NCBI GenBank assembly: GCA_023653785.1
Contig: JAMKCH010078420.1
Coordinates: 17,673-81,672 of the forward strand
Direction of reading: 5' to 3'
DNA from: Ophioderma brevispina
Taxonomy: Eukaryota > Echinodermata > Ophiuroidea > Amphilepidida > Ophiodermatidae
Length of the DNA stretch: 64,000 nt
The notes beneath the pieces were generated by a model. That model was given only the letters and a program-made list of their open reading frames with translations, was not told the DNA's origin and searched no databases. Below, piece by piece: positions 23,745-34,599 of the stretch. The position numbers and the translations under genes were made by a program. Within the stretch, counting starts at the first letter, position 1, and every line of letters begins with the position of its first letter.

Positions 23745-24810
23745 TGTCAAGCGCAGTTTGACTTACATTCATAAAATATGTAACATGATGCACACAACAT
23801 CGTGTTTGCTCGAATTGTTATTGCTGACACTGTAATATTGATGGATTAATGAAAGTAATAATAAATTTGAAAATAAGTGACAGAAGGAATATTTTGTTCA
23901 TTTCGTTGTGTTTTATTATTATTGATATAAAAACACATCGATCGTCAAGTTCACAGGGGGTAGGACAACGACTGCTTCTGCTCGATTTGGGCTTGGGGAT
24001 TTCAACGGTAATAATTTTGTGGAACGCTACGTTGGCAGGTACTATGGTAGTCTCTGTGTCTCAGTTTATTACAAAACTCCTTCTTAATCCTAGTTCAATA
24101 AATCTTAGTAATATCCTGATAAATAAAGGATAAATTATTTGACTTTAAAAATCCTTCGGGGTTAGTGGATTAACCCGCTGCAAAATAGTGTAATTTCCAA
24201 TAACGTCATTAGATTTAAATATTCGTGACCAGGCCTAGCAAGTCTGAGTGTAACGTCCGATACGCGTAATAGCCGGCCCTCCTACCGTTAAGTCTTTGAA
24301 AGGACTAGCACTCGAGTGGGCTGCGCCGTATTTGTGATGCCGATTTGGATTCAGCTGTTGCTGTGTTAGGATGGCATGTCCTACCCCCCTGGAGTTTCAC
24401 TCGAAGAGGAAAGTGGCACCACTGCGATATGATGTCACAACGACGTAAATTTGGATATTCATCACGTGACTTCACCATTTGGCCTGCGATGTGTGATTTT
24501 TCGAATCGTTTTCGAGTAATCTATTGGGCGAAAAATTAAAAGGGCAAAAACTCAACAATGTGGACAATTTTCAACATTATTTTGATTTCCTAAGTAATCT
24601 ACGTATCTAAGCTTTCCATCCATACCAAGTTTTCCAAATATTCAGAATCATGACATATTTCCTTTAAGGGATATTATTTGAAAAATTAATCACCAGGTGG
24701 GTGCAACAAATTCGAATTTTAAGGCTTGTACAGAACTGGCCTTATGGACTATACTAATATTATTCGCTAACGACTACAACAGTGGCGTGTAATGACCCGT
24801 TTACGATAAA
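23745..24810. other. Unassigned non-coding stretch
   Basis: No recognisable domain. The open frames at about 23849-24133 and 24345-24539 have no motif or neighbour that supports them. Confidence 0.4.
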
Positions 24811-25059
24811 AACTAATTAGTCAAAACGAAAATGCTGCAATATTTGAAAAATCGGCTCATCACGATGGCCTTTATGATTCTATCTGTTGACTTCTTAACA
24901 TGCATATAACAATTGCTTAATACAACGTTGTTGAACACCTAAGTAAAATCAATCATTTTCATAATATTTACCGAATGATAAAAATCAAATTTGATTTAAA
25001 AATTATAGATGACATTTTACGTTGAAATAAACACAACGTTTTTATTCAAACTCCCAACA

Positions 25060-25960
25060 AAGCTCTTTACCGCCCCAGTGTTGAAATACGTAGGCCAGAG
25101 AGATTCTACGTTCATGTGACCGTACATTTGAGTGTATATACACATTTTCTTTTGCTGAAATGAAGATTCGGGGTTGTAGAATAAGAATCTGCCGCGCGCC
25201 ACTGGAAATCCTGGGCGTTTTGAGAACAATCCAAAGATGGCGTGCCATAACTGATATTTATCTATTCAATACTAATATCTAATCAAACTATGGAGTACTT
25301 CTAGAAATAAATAGGACCCAATGAACAAGTGTGTGCACTCGTAACATTAAAGTCATACTTTAATTGAAATGGAAGCAAATCCAATAATTTTAAAATACGC
25401 CATATAACAGCCACATACCTGCGTAAATAGGAAATGGAAGTGCTAGGGTAATGGTGTTAGACCACAATAAATGCATTTCTGATACTTTAAAAATTGTACA
25501 TAAGTCAATCAATATGGCATGTCAAAAATTGTTTAAATGCTCCAAAAATCGAATTTAAAAATTAATATGGCGCAAAGTTGTCAAATACCATAGGAATTAC
25601 ATTTTTTCACATAAATTGCACTCAATTTATAATTTGACACATTTTTTTATCGGGATCACCTGTATCACTTGGTTATGATCATAGGTACATTTCTAATTGT
25701 TTCATTGACACATTAATTTATACTTAAGGGTAATATTTAGAAATTTGTGTCAAATATTGTTTTGAAGATATTCACGTTTTTGGCTGCCATATTGATTGAA
25801 GGGGGCACCCGGCAGATTCCAATTCTACACACCCTTATCTATCACTTTCAGCAAACAAAAATGTGTATATACTCAACTTTACGGTCAGGCCATAACTTGG
25901 ACCATATCTCTCCGACTATCAGACAAAGTGACCAAATATAAAAATTATCGTCGTGAACAC
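25060..25960. mobile_element. Inverted-repeat element downstream of the zinc-finger gene
   Basis: The arm at about 25060-25240 is the inverted relative of the arm at 25780-25960. Shared words are GGCAGATT, ATTCTACA, TTTCAGCAAA and AAATGTGTATATAC. The same structure recurs in the second duplication copy (27245-27440 and 27970-28150). Non-coding. Confidence 0.6.
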
Positions 25961-26318
25961 GTAAGTGTAAAGTATCCATGGCTTTCTGGAATGCGTAAAA
26001 GTTGCGATGGCTTTATAGTCTACTAATATCCTGGTCTGATTTGTAGTCACCTCTACACACAACACTTCTTCCACGCTTCAATCCGTTATTGTCTATGGAA
26101 AGCGGACTCAGGGATAATGTGATTCATTTACAATGTGCTTCATTGGTGTCAAGTCGGGAATCTACGAAATATTATGTCATATGCCTATTTACACTCATTT
26201 TTTACCAAGGTTCGTCGTACCCGACAAGAAAAAGGACCATGGGCAAGATACGTTTAGAGACCATGGAATTTACGTCAGGTGGCCCATTTTGTGACTCAAT
26301 TAGATGGCCTATGTATTT

Positions 26319-27017
26319 TCAATGAATTGTCTTGCATTCATGTTTGGAATGCCAATTTAGCCAGTGTTTACTCAATGTCTGCTTACCACAAACAGAGCAC
26401 CTGAAAACACCGTCACTGTGACATAGACGTATATGGTCCATGAGGCAACCTTCATCTTGATATTGCTGCTGGCAGATTTGACATTCGTGGATCACTGCAA
26501 AAGCCTTTTGTTGGAGACATTCGTGGCAGTTACAAATGGGGAAAGAACGAGTATCACACTGCGTTGTTTATTTTGCATTTATGTCGTGCAACACCTTCTC
26601 GTCCATCCGTGCTATACTATCAAAGGTGAACAGCTTCTCACAACTAAAACAAGATTTCCCAGACAATTGCATTTTCACGTGATGCAGATATTGCTCTTTT
26701 GTGGGAAAGCGTCTTCTACAGAACCAGCATATTAGTTTCTTAGCAAGATCGTCGTATTCTTCGCGATAATCTTTAGCGCTTTTTGTTCTTAAAGTTTTCT
26801 TACGCTGGAAGCATTGATGGACGGTTTGTTCTGATTTTCGTTTTTGTTTATGCGCAAAGGAAGCAAACAAATTGCTCTCCATAGTTTTGAAATGTAGAGG
26901 AATTTCAATTTGAGAGATCGGTCTCGTCGTATCGGATGTGAGCATACTACATACTGAATCAGAACCTCTTATGTTACATTTGCCTATGAGAGACGGTTCA
27001 GACGGATTGTAGGTGTT
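26319..27017 (-). pseudogene. Truncated duplicate of the zinc-finger gene 3' end
   Basis: Identical to 28509-29207. It carries the C-terminal 150 or so codons with the CWFC zinc finger, the same TAA stop (26568-26570) and the in-frame zinc-finger stretch after it. At 27017 homology ends in the middle of the coding sequence and is followed by unrelated sequence, so this copy has no promoter or N-terminus. Perfect identity with the parent argues for a very recent event or an assembly duplication. Confidence 0.85.
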
Positions 27018-27776
27018 TCAAATCGTCAACTATAGTCAAAACGAAAATGCTCAATATTTGAAAATCGGCTCATCACGATTGCATTTATGATTCTATCTGT
27101 TGTTCTTAACATGCATATAACAATGCTTAAATAAACGTTTTGAACACCTAAGTAAAATCAATCATAATATTTACCTAATGCTAAAAATCAAAATTGATTT
27201 AAAAATATAGATGAACATTTATGTAAAAGAAACAAAACGTTTATCAACTCCCAACAAAGCTCTGTTCCGCAGTTTGAAATACGTAGTCAGAGAGAACGTT
27301 CATGTGACCGTACATTTGAGTATATACACATTTTCTTTTGCTGAAAATGATAGATTCGGGTGTGTAGAATAAGAATCTGCCGGGCGCCACCTGGACATCC
27401 TTGGGCGTTTTGAGAACTCCAAGATGGCGTCGCCATAAATGATTATTATCTATTCAATCCTATATATATAATCAAACTATGGAGTTACTAGAAATACTAT
27501 AGGACCCAATGAACAAATGTGTGGCACTCGTAACATTAAGTCATACTTTAAATTGAAAATGGAAGCCAAATCCAATAATTTTAAAATACGCCATATAACA
27601 GCAAATACCTGCGATAAAATAGAAATGGAGTGCTTAGGTAATGTTGTTAGACACAATAAATGCATTTCTGATACTTTTAAAATTGTAACATAACGTCAAT
27701 CAATATGGCAGTCAAAAATTTGTTTTAAATGCTCCAAAATCGAAATAAAACTAATATGGCGCAAAGTTGTCAAAAT

Positions 27777-29207
27777 ACCATAGGAATTACATTTTTTCAC
27801 ATAAATTGCACTCAATTTATAATTTGACACATTTTTTTATCGGGATCACCTGTATCACTTGGTTATGATCATAGGTACATTTCTAATTGTTTCATTGACA
27901 CATTAATTTATACTTAAGGGTAATATTTAGAAATTTGTGTCAAATATTGTTTTGAAGATATTCACGTTTTTGGCTGCCATATTGATTGAAGGGGGCACCC
28001 GGCAGATTCCAATTCTACACACCCTTATCTATCACTTTCAGCAAACAAAAATGTGTATATACTCAACTTTACGGTCAGGCCATAACTTGGACCATATCTC
28101 TCCGACTATCAGACAAAGTGACCAAATATAAAAATTATCGTCGTGAACACGTAAGTGTAAAGTATCCATGGCTTTCTGGAATGCGTAAAAGTTGCGATGG
28201 CTTTATAGTCTACTAATATCCTGGTCTGATTTGTAGTCACCTCTACACACAACACTTCTTCCACGCTTCAATCCGTTATTGTCTATGGAAAGCGGACTCA
28301 GGGATAATGTGATTCATTTACAATGTGCTTCATTGGTGTCAAGTCGGGAATCTACGAAATATTATGTCATATGCCTATTTACACTCATTTTTTACCAAGG
28401 TTCGTCGTACCCGACAAGAAAAAGGACCATGGGCAAGATACGTTTAGAGACCATGGAATTTACGTCAGGTGGCCCATTTTGTGACTCAATTAGATGGCCT
28501 ATGTATTTTCAATGAATTGTCTTGCATTCATGTTTGGAATGCCAATTTAGCCAGTGTTTACTCAATGTCTGCTTACCACAAACAGAGCACCTGAAAACAC
28601 CGTCACTGTGACATAGACGTATATGGTCCATGAGGCAACCTTCATCTTGATATTGCTGCTGGCAGATTTGACATTCGTGGATCACTGCAAAAGCCTTTTG
28701 TTGGAGACATTCGTGGCAGTTACAAATGGGGAAAGAACGAGTATCACACTGCGTTGTTTATTTTGCATTTATGTCGTGCAACACCTTCTCGTCCATCCGT
28801 GCTATACTATCAAAGGTGAACAGCTTCTCACAACTAAAACAAGATTTCCCAGACAATTGCATTTTCACGTGATGCAGATATTGCTCTTTTGTGGGAAAGC
28901 GTCTTCTACAGAACCAGCATATTAGTTTCTTAGCAAGATCGTCGTATTCTTCGCGATAATCTTTAGCGCTTTTTGTTCTTAAAGTTTTCTTACGCTGGAA
29001 GCATTGATGGACGGTTTGTTCTGATTTTCGTTTTTGTTTATGCGCAAAGGAAGCAAACAAATTGCTCTCCATAGTTTTGAAATGTAGAGGAATTTCAATT
29101 TGAGAGATCGGTCTCGTCGTATCGGATGTGAGCATACTACATACTGAATCAGAACCTCTTATGTTACATTTGCCTATGAGAGACGGTTCAGACGGATTGT
29201 AGGTGTT
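27777..29207. repeat. 2.2 kb tandem duplication, copy 2 (identical part)
   Basis: Matches 25587-27017 base for base as far as I compared. The preceding 27033-27776 is the indel-rich counterpart of 24815-25586. This copy continues into the full zinc-finger gene. Confidence 0.9.
28509..28757 (-). other. In-frame zinc-finger continuation beyond the TAA stop
   Basis: Reading on in the same frame past the TAA at 28758-28760 gives 82 more codons to a TGA at 28509-28511. They include one canonical C2H2 finger (CQICQQQYQDEGCLMDH, then IRLCH; spacing C-2-C-12-H-4-H) and a second CCHC finger (CSVCGKQTLSKHWLNWH, then SKHEC; spacing C-2-C-12-H-4-C), plus a CNCHEC cluster. That spacing would not survive by chance, so this stretch was translated, at least until recently. 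Options are stop-codon readthrough, a short in-frame spliced segment containing the TAA, a recent inactivating mutation, or a sequencing error. The duplicate at 26319-26567 has the same stop. Confidence 0.7.
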
Positions 29208-31085
29208 AACATGTTCAACATTAATAGGCAATGTCACTGCATTTTTTTCTGAATTGTTATATGAAATGGGTTGTTGTGCTTTTGGTTGCTTCTCTACTTT
29301 GGAAGCATCGTCTTTTACTGAAACACCGCCATCTATTTGAAATGGTTTATGAGGAACTTGTGAAAACCGCTGAACTACTATTTGTTCTATAGTTTGGAAT
29401 GAAGTATTTCCTGTACCTTTGTCATTGTCATTGTCCGTGTTGTAGCACATACTGATTGATGAGGTGGATTTATTACATGAACGTTCATGGATTTTACCAA
29501 CTGTAACTAATCTTCTACCTACTGGATCTTTACTTGATACATCTATTATCCTATTAATAACTTTATTTTGATCAATACATTCCATATTAGCAGTTCTGAT
29601 ATTAGCAGTCTTTGGCAGGGAACTTCCTCTGGTCTCTGATGCATCACAACACGACGTCCCAATAAATGAATCTGTTGGTGCCTTTCTTTTGCGTTCTGTA
29701 TCACGGATGGCGTCAACAGTAAGGACAGATGCAGCAGGAAGTAATCGATCCTTATCTGGTATGTCAAACACAAAAGTGGTCGAAGGCTGATACAATGGAT
29801 TAGTAATGGTTCCAAGATTAGTATGTGCGTCTAAGTCACATTCACTGATGCTATTTGATGAATGGCTTTCTGTTTTACCCGAAGTATAACAGCTAAATGT
29901 AGAACTTGGTATAATCATATTGGAATCGATCGAACAGGAAGGATTGAAACTTTGCATAAATTCTTGCTTACTTTCCCAACTTTGAGGTAACATTGGCAAC
30001 AACTCTTCATTTTCATTAAGAGAGTGTACTTCATCAACATTATGAAATTGTGAACTGCAGTCACCAGCAATTTGTTCGCAAACCGCTGATTGAACTGTGT
30101 GTTTATAGAGATAATCACTTGATACACTAGTACCCAAAGTCATGGCAATGCCGCTATCATTATCAATATTATATTTCAACGAGGAATTTGTGTTTAAAAC
30201 ATTCTGACCAGTTGAACAATTAATGTTAAATGGGTCGTTCTTTCCGTCCTTATGGGATTGACGTGATACGGGTATGCATCTTTGATCAACTTTCACAATA
30301 GCCTGCAGGCCATCAGGTTTGCTGAAGCTATTGTGATGTATTCCATTTGAGCCACTTACTCCACCAGGTTTCATGGAATCTGAATTAATCAAGTAGTGAT
30401 CAGTCCGATATGATGGAATAGAATTTAGTTGAGCTTCGGTACCGCTTTGAAATGAGACAGGAAGAAAATCGCTCTTTATGTCAACGGAATGCAGGGTATC
30501 ATTGTCGACAAAGGAAGGCGACCAATCATAATTGATTGCTGATGTTGTTAAGTCGAGTGGTAGAACCGATTCATTTGCGATTTTTTGGTGTGGCTGTATG
30601 GTCCTGTAAGATAGATCAAGACCATTTGAGTTCTTTTCATCTTCAGGGTTTAATTCCATATCAGTGTCGATAATACTTCGATTTAATGATAATGGCATTG
30701 AGTCATACGGCGTAGATGTTTGGACGTTTGAGCTTGAATTATTGAAACCCTTGGGAACATGCGTAGAATTTGGAGGAGTAATCCATCGCAAAACGGGAAT
30801 ATTGCCAAATTCTGATGGCTCTGCCAGCCGTTGAAGACTGTCATTATTTGATTCATCGGAACTATAGCGACTAGAGGCGTCATATGACCAACACTGAACC
30901 GGTGGCGTCTGCAAATTAGTACTAGTTTCGAAATCGCATGCGCCTTGATCTTTACTTCGACTAAGGTCCAGCGCATTACCCTGTTTTATATCTGGTGAAG
31001 TATCAAGTGCTTCCATAACTCGTAGGTCTAACGCTGTACCTTCCATTACTATTTCATCATTTGGACAGCCCCTTTGATAGGCCAT
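28758..31085 (-). CDS. Putative zinc-finger transcriptional regulator with CtBP-type motifs (775 codons)
   Basis: This is the longest open frame in the window and the best candidate for a host gene. The N-terminal 700 residues are Ser/Asn/Asp-rich and probably disordered. Short motifs of the PxDLS/T type occur at ALDLR (18-22), ALDLS (38-42), GLDLS (155-159) and PLDLT (176-180). Such motifs are known docking sites for the co-repressor CtBP; PLDLT is the closest to consensus. A basic stretch near 680-705 (KQKRKS, RKK) could be a nuclear signal. The C-terminus has Cys/His clusters CWFC (723-726) with HH (738-739) and CFSC (749-752), which look like the start of a zinc-finger block. An in-frame TAA then ends the frame. 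The chosen start (MAYQRG) is the first ATG after an in-frame stop near 31160. A likely 3' splice site (pyrimidine run then TAG) lies at 31222, so a 5' non-coding exon may exist. I do not recognise the family beyond this. Confidence 0.75.
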   Translation of the reverse strand: MAYQRGCPNDEIVMEGTALDLRVMEALDTSPDIKQGNALDLSRSKDQGACDFETSTNLQTPPVQCWSYDASSRYSSDESNNDSLQRLAEPSEFGNIPVLRWITPPNSTHVPKGFNNSSSNVQTSTPYDSMPLSLNRSIIDTDMELNPEDEKNSNGLDLSYRTIQPHQKIANESVLPLDLTTSAINYDWSPSFVDNDTLHSVDIKSDFLPVSFQSGTEAQLNSIPSYRTDHYLINSDSMKPGGVSGSNGIHHNSFSKPDGLQAIVKVDQRCIPVSRQSHKDGKNDPFNINCSTGQNVLNTNSSLKYNIDNDSGIAMTLGTSVSSDYLYKHTVQSAVCEQIAGDCSSQFHNVDEVHSLNENEELLPMLPQSWESKQEFMQSFNPSCSIDSNMIIPSSTFSCYTSGKTESHSSNSISECDLDAHTNLGTITNPLYQPSTTFVFDIPDKDRLLPAASVLTVDAIRDTERKRKAPTDSFIGTSCCDASETRGSSLPKTANIRTANMECIDQNKVINRIIDVSSKDPVGRRLVTVGKIHERSCNKSTSSISMCYNTDNDNDKGTGNTSFQTIEQIVVQRFSQVPHKPFQIDGGVSVKDDASKVEKQPKAQQPISYNNSEKNAVTLPINVEHVNTYNPSEPSLIGKCNIRGSDSVCSMLTSDTTRPISQIEIPLHFKTMESNLFASFAHKQKRKSEQTVHQCFQRKKTLRTKSAKDYREEYDDLAKKLICWFCRRRFPTKEQYLHHVKMQLSGKSCFSCEKLFTFDSIARMDEKVLHDINAK

Positions 31086-31220
31086 TTGCGGTTTTTTGCA
31101 CGCAGATGCACTTCTCTGTAGCGTTCTGAAGTTGGTACTGTTTTCCAGTTTTTCCAGTTAATTGCTTCGTTTGTAATATTCTGTTTGATGCCACATTATG
31201 CCATTTTTGCGAAGATGGAA

Positions 31221-31224
31221 CCTA
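31221..31224 (-). other. Candidate 3' splice site of the zinc-finger gene
   Basis: On the minus strand CTTTTCCCTTTTAATAG precedes GTTCC, a good polypyrimidine tract and AG. It would make 31221 the first base of the coding exon, giving about 136 nt of 5' leader in that exon with a tiny upstream frame (ATGGCATAA). No upstream exon could be identified. Confidence 0.4.
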
Positions 31225-31360
31225 TTAAAAGGGAAAAGCGATAACAAAATTATATTAAAAATTGCTTGCAGCATCCCAGAAGAAATCTCCTGAGTGTCTT
31301 TGACCTCTAAAATAAAGGCTTCAATGTTTATAAATATAACTCTTTCTAGGATACCTTCGG

Positions 31361-31745
31361 TGATTATAATAATAATAATAATAGCAGAGATTTATATAGC
31401 GCCTTATGCTATTGGCCTCTAAGCGCTTTCACAAAAGGCCGCTGATCACTGTGGCCCATCTATACCATAAACCATTTCGCATCATTTCAAGGGATGCAGC
31501 AGATCGGGATCAGCGCTTTCCCTTATCAGCAAACATACATCGAGATAACCATCGTAGCCGGGACCAGCTCCCCAAATATCGCATGGGTAAATCGGGACAA
31601 CCAAGCGGTTAATTTCTTTTCCAGGGAAATTACAAAATAGCTGAATCTCACAGGGCTCGAACGCCCGCCTATACGCATGGATGAGCATATACATGAGTCG
31701 AGCGCTTACCTGATTGAGCTATCTTCTCCGCTCCATTCCAATGGA
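31361..31745 (-). mobile_element. tRNA-derived SINE, second family
   Basis: On the minus strand the head has box A GATAGCTCAATCAGGTAAGC (about 31723-31704) and box B GCGTTCGAGCCCTG (about 31664-31651). The body ends with GCGCTATATAAATC and an ATT repeat (31361-31383). The body differs from the 6375 SINE, but the tail (GCGCTATATAAA then ATT) is alike, so the two families may share a 3' tail recognised by one LINE. Confidence 0.75.
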
Positions 31746-31749
31746 GTAA

Positions 31750-32045
31750 AATTTCACTTTTTCGCGAAGGGAATTCACTCTAAAGCGAGCACATTTTTAA
31801 AGAGGCACTACTTGATCCTCAACCTCGACTCCACCTTTCACACAATCAAACTTTTTTACTCGTATGTATGTCGGATTTAAATGATGTGATGGCCCTTCCT
31901 ACCAAAATAGAGAAAAATATATTTTGTTGTAGTCGGGCGGGACAACTTTAATTAATCAAAGGGAAATTGCACTTATTTGAGAACCAAATTTTCACTCATC
32001 AACAATCAGAATGGTCACTGTAGACAGTCCGAAAGAGTGAAATTA
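31750..32045. other. Unassigned non-coding stretch
   Basis: Nothing recognised. Confidence 0.3.
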
Positions 32046-32049
32046 CACC

Positions 32050-32250
32050 CTGTATAAACAACCACTGCAACTTTATGGAGATCCTATCAAGTATGTGCCC
32101 GATTTGAGATATCTGGGCTCAAAGATGTCATCTACTTCAAGCGACTTCACATGACACAAGATACAAGTATGGCTCGCATTTTCAAAGTTGGTTAGCTTGT
32201 GAAAGAGTCTCGAGTTACTAATTGCAACAAACGAGGCTTATACACCACTG
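32050..32250 (+). pseudogene. Fragment of a LINE reverse transcriptase C-terminus
   Basis: Translation gives LYGDPIKYVPDLRYLGSKMS, then after a stop HKIQVWLAFSKLVSL, then KSLELL. This follows the pattern of LINE reverse transcriptase thumb regions (a V..F.YLG.. core followed by a helix with ..R...A...F..L...). There are at least two stops in 60 codons, so it is dead. Confidence 0.6.
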
Positions 32251-32259
32251 CGTGAAAAG

Positions 32260-33480
32260 AGGCGACCAGACCAGCCATATCTGACGTTTCTTCCAGGGGA
32301 GGGCGGCCAAGAAATTCCAATTTCAGACGTCGCCATTGGTTTAACACGTAAAAACGAAATCTTGACGAAAAATTCTGATTTTTTTTACATGTTGTCAAAG
32401 AATATTTTCTTATTCCAAAACCGTTGGAGTTGAAGAATCAACTCCACTGGAAGGGTAATTTCTGATTTTTTTGTATGAATAACGAAAGAGGACGAGGTCG
32501 TATGTGGGTCATGGGAACACCCATGACTGACCAACATCAAAGCACCCAAATTGGTTTGTGGTTTGCACTCCGTATTGCTGTAATTTCGTTTGACATTTTT
32601 GGTGAGTTGCTACAATTAATGAGGCTTGGCCGCCACCGCCTGGTATCTTCAGCACTTACTGGACGACAATGAAAGCAAGATTCCACAAACAGCCTCACCT
32701 GCCCAAGATAAGAGTGCATGGAAAAAAAATCCTTGTGGTCGACTGTTCTGCAGCCGAAGAATAATTAAGGATAATAGTATACTCTGGTATTTAATCTAAT
32801 AAAACCCAGTAGAGCCGTTTTTTAAATCTTCATCAACATGGTACCAATATATGAATTCGACAACCTTTCACTGAGTGACTTGATGCCTGTATCACCGTGA
32901 GGGTTGTGTATTCCAATGGGGATTCGCTATCGCGCAGTAAACTTATAGGTTGTATTTATGCCAGCATGATATTTTCAATTAATCTGACAAATGACCTAAA
33001 GTTTACTGGTGCATGGACGTCGGTACACGACTACACGGCAGGTGCATCTACATAATCATGATTTTGAACCACCAGGACTTCGAAGAAAAAGGTAAAGTAA
33101 TGATAATATGTTTGTAGATTTTGTGTTATTTTTTAAATACTAGGAATACCAAAGTAAATTTTGCTTGTCTACTTTTAATTTTTGAAAGAGTAGTTCTATT
33201 ACAGAAATCAAGTCAGAATACCTGGAAGTTTCGAGTATACTGAACAAGCCATTTTACTAAACCCGGTGATAGTCCAATAATTGTATGATTTGACCCCACA
33301 CAAATTGCAACAGAAACAATTTTGGTGTTAATATACTCTGAAATAGTCAAAAAATATATTAAAGTCTTACCACAATCAACCGAGTGGAAACTGTAGAAAT
33401 AAGGGGGCAACGTTTGTACAGGGGGAAAAATTAAATTGTTCGAATTGATTTATAATAAATGTACCAATTTAAATTGGCTA
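32260..33480. other. Unassigned non-coding stretch
   Basis: No recognisable gene. The open frames at about 32475-32719 overlap on both strands and carry no known motif. Confidence 0.4.
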
Positions 33481-33486
33481 CCCTGA

Positions 33487-33946
33487 GGTTTAAAAAAAGG
33501 TATAGTTTGCCCTATCTACGCGTTATAGTTTTTATTACAATAGGCTCATTAAAGTTCAAGGTCATCCTGGGGTAAAATTACATAGAGTGGTCCGATTTTT
33601 TTGATCGACTGATTGTAAACTGTTATTTTGTCCACTAGATACTAAATGTAAATATATTCTTTGTTTGAACTTTCCTTATATAAGAATTACAAGAGTTATG
33701 ACTAGTACCTCCCATATACCCCTGTATCCCCCCGTCACTTTTGCGTTCAAATTAAATGCAACGAATATTATGAGTTGCACCAGTATATTTTCGGGTTCTG
33801 TCCATTAGACAACACTTTGACACCATTTGTTTATAACGAACGGATATATCTGAAAATTTACACCCCCCATTGTGACCTGAACCTATTTTGACTCATCACT
33901 ATGAACTACAACCTGCAGATATGGCAAACTATACCGTTTTTTAATC
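33487..33946. mobile_element. 460 bp inverted-repeat element
   Basis: The ends TTTAAAAAAAGGTATAGTTT and the inverted AAACTATACCGTTTTTTAA frame it. The interior word AAGGTCATCCTGGGGTAA recurs, inverted, near 45920 in the 911 bp MITE at 45327-46237, so the two are relatives. AAAAAAAGGTATAGTTTG also appears at 62103. Confidence 0.65.
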
Positions 33947-34269
33947 CTGGAAATGTAACGAACACGTTGTGCATATTTTTCGACGCGTTTTGATACTTTT
34001 CATATTTAGACCCCTGTATAAACCTTACCCCCTTTACAAATATATTTCCAATCCCTTTTATTTTAGTAGACTTTTGATAATGTTGTTTTTAAAGGTATTC
34101 TCAATACAATTCTGTTGGAATTGATTCTTGTTGCAATTAGTGGTGGGTTCAGGCCAGATTCATTCTATTTTGACTGGCCTATGAGAACCTCTACTTTCCC
34201 GATGATAAACATTTTGCTTTCCTACATCCAAGTCTTATTACTCAATTCAATTTAATAAAATTAATGTTG

Positions 34270-34580
34270 CTACAGTTGGACAACAGTATGCTCAACAATC
34301 AGTTGATCAAAAACTTTGCCGTACTCACCGGTTGAGCAAGAAATCTACTACCATACATATTCTTGTGGGTTGAGTAAAGTTTTATCACCCCTGTTGAGTA
34401 AAAAATCACAGCTCAACCGTTGAGTAAACGGAGTAAATTTGCACTCACTGGTACAATTTTTACTACCGAGGCAGATAAACGTGCTACTCCACTTTGTTGA
34501 GTCCAGTTTACTCAACAAAAGAGCTCTAATGAGAAAAATATTAAAAAAAAAAAATACTCAGGTTGAGTACAAATTTGTCA
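34270..34580. repeat. Cluster of TTGAGTAA/TTACTCAA words
   Basis: At least eight copies of GTTGAGTAA, GTTGAGCAA or their complements lie in about 300 bp on both strands (examples near 34333, 34367, 34393, 34418, 34508, 34561). Spacing is irregular. No coding sense. Confidence 0.5.
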
Positions 34581-34599
34581 GTAAACTGTATTTTTTCTG

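Larger units (their letters stand above)
24815..27017. repeat. 2.2 kb tandem duplication, copy 1
   Basis: 25587-27017 equals 27777-29207 at a constant offset of 2190 with no difference seen. 24815-25586 matches 27033-27776 only with many scattered one- and two-base indels. The unit includes the 3' part of the zinc-finger gene on the minus strand. The join at 27018 breaks the gene copy after the word GTAGGTGTT. Confidence 0.9.

Noticed and set aside
26433..26735. Plus-strand 100-codon frame (and its twin at 28623-28925)
   Set aside because: It lies opposite the zinc-finger coding sequence and is a shadow of it.
29546..30976. Several minus-strand 70-97 codon frames
   Set aside because: They are alternative frames of the 775-codon zinc-finger gene.
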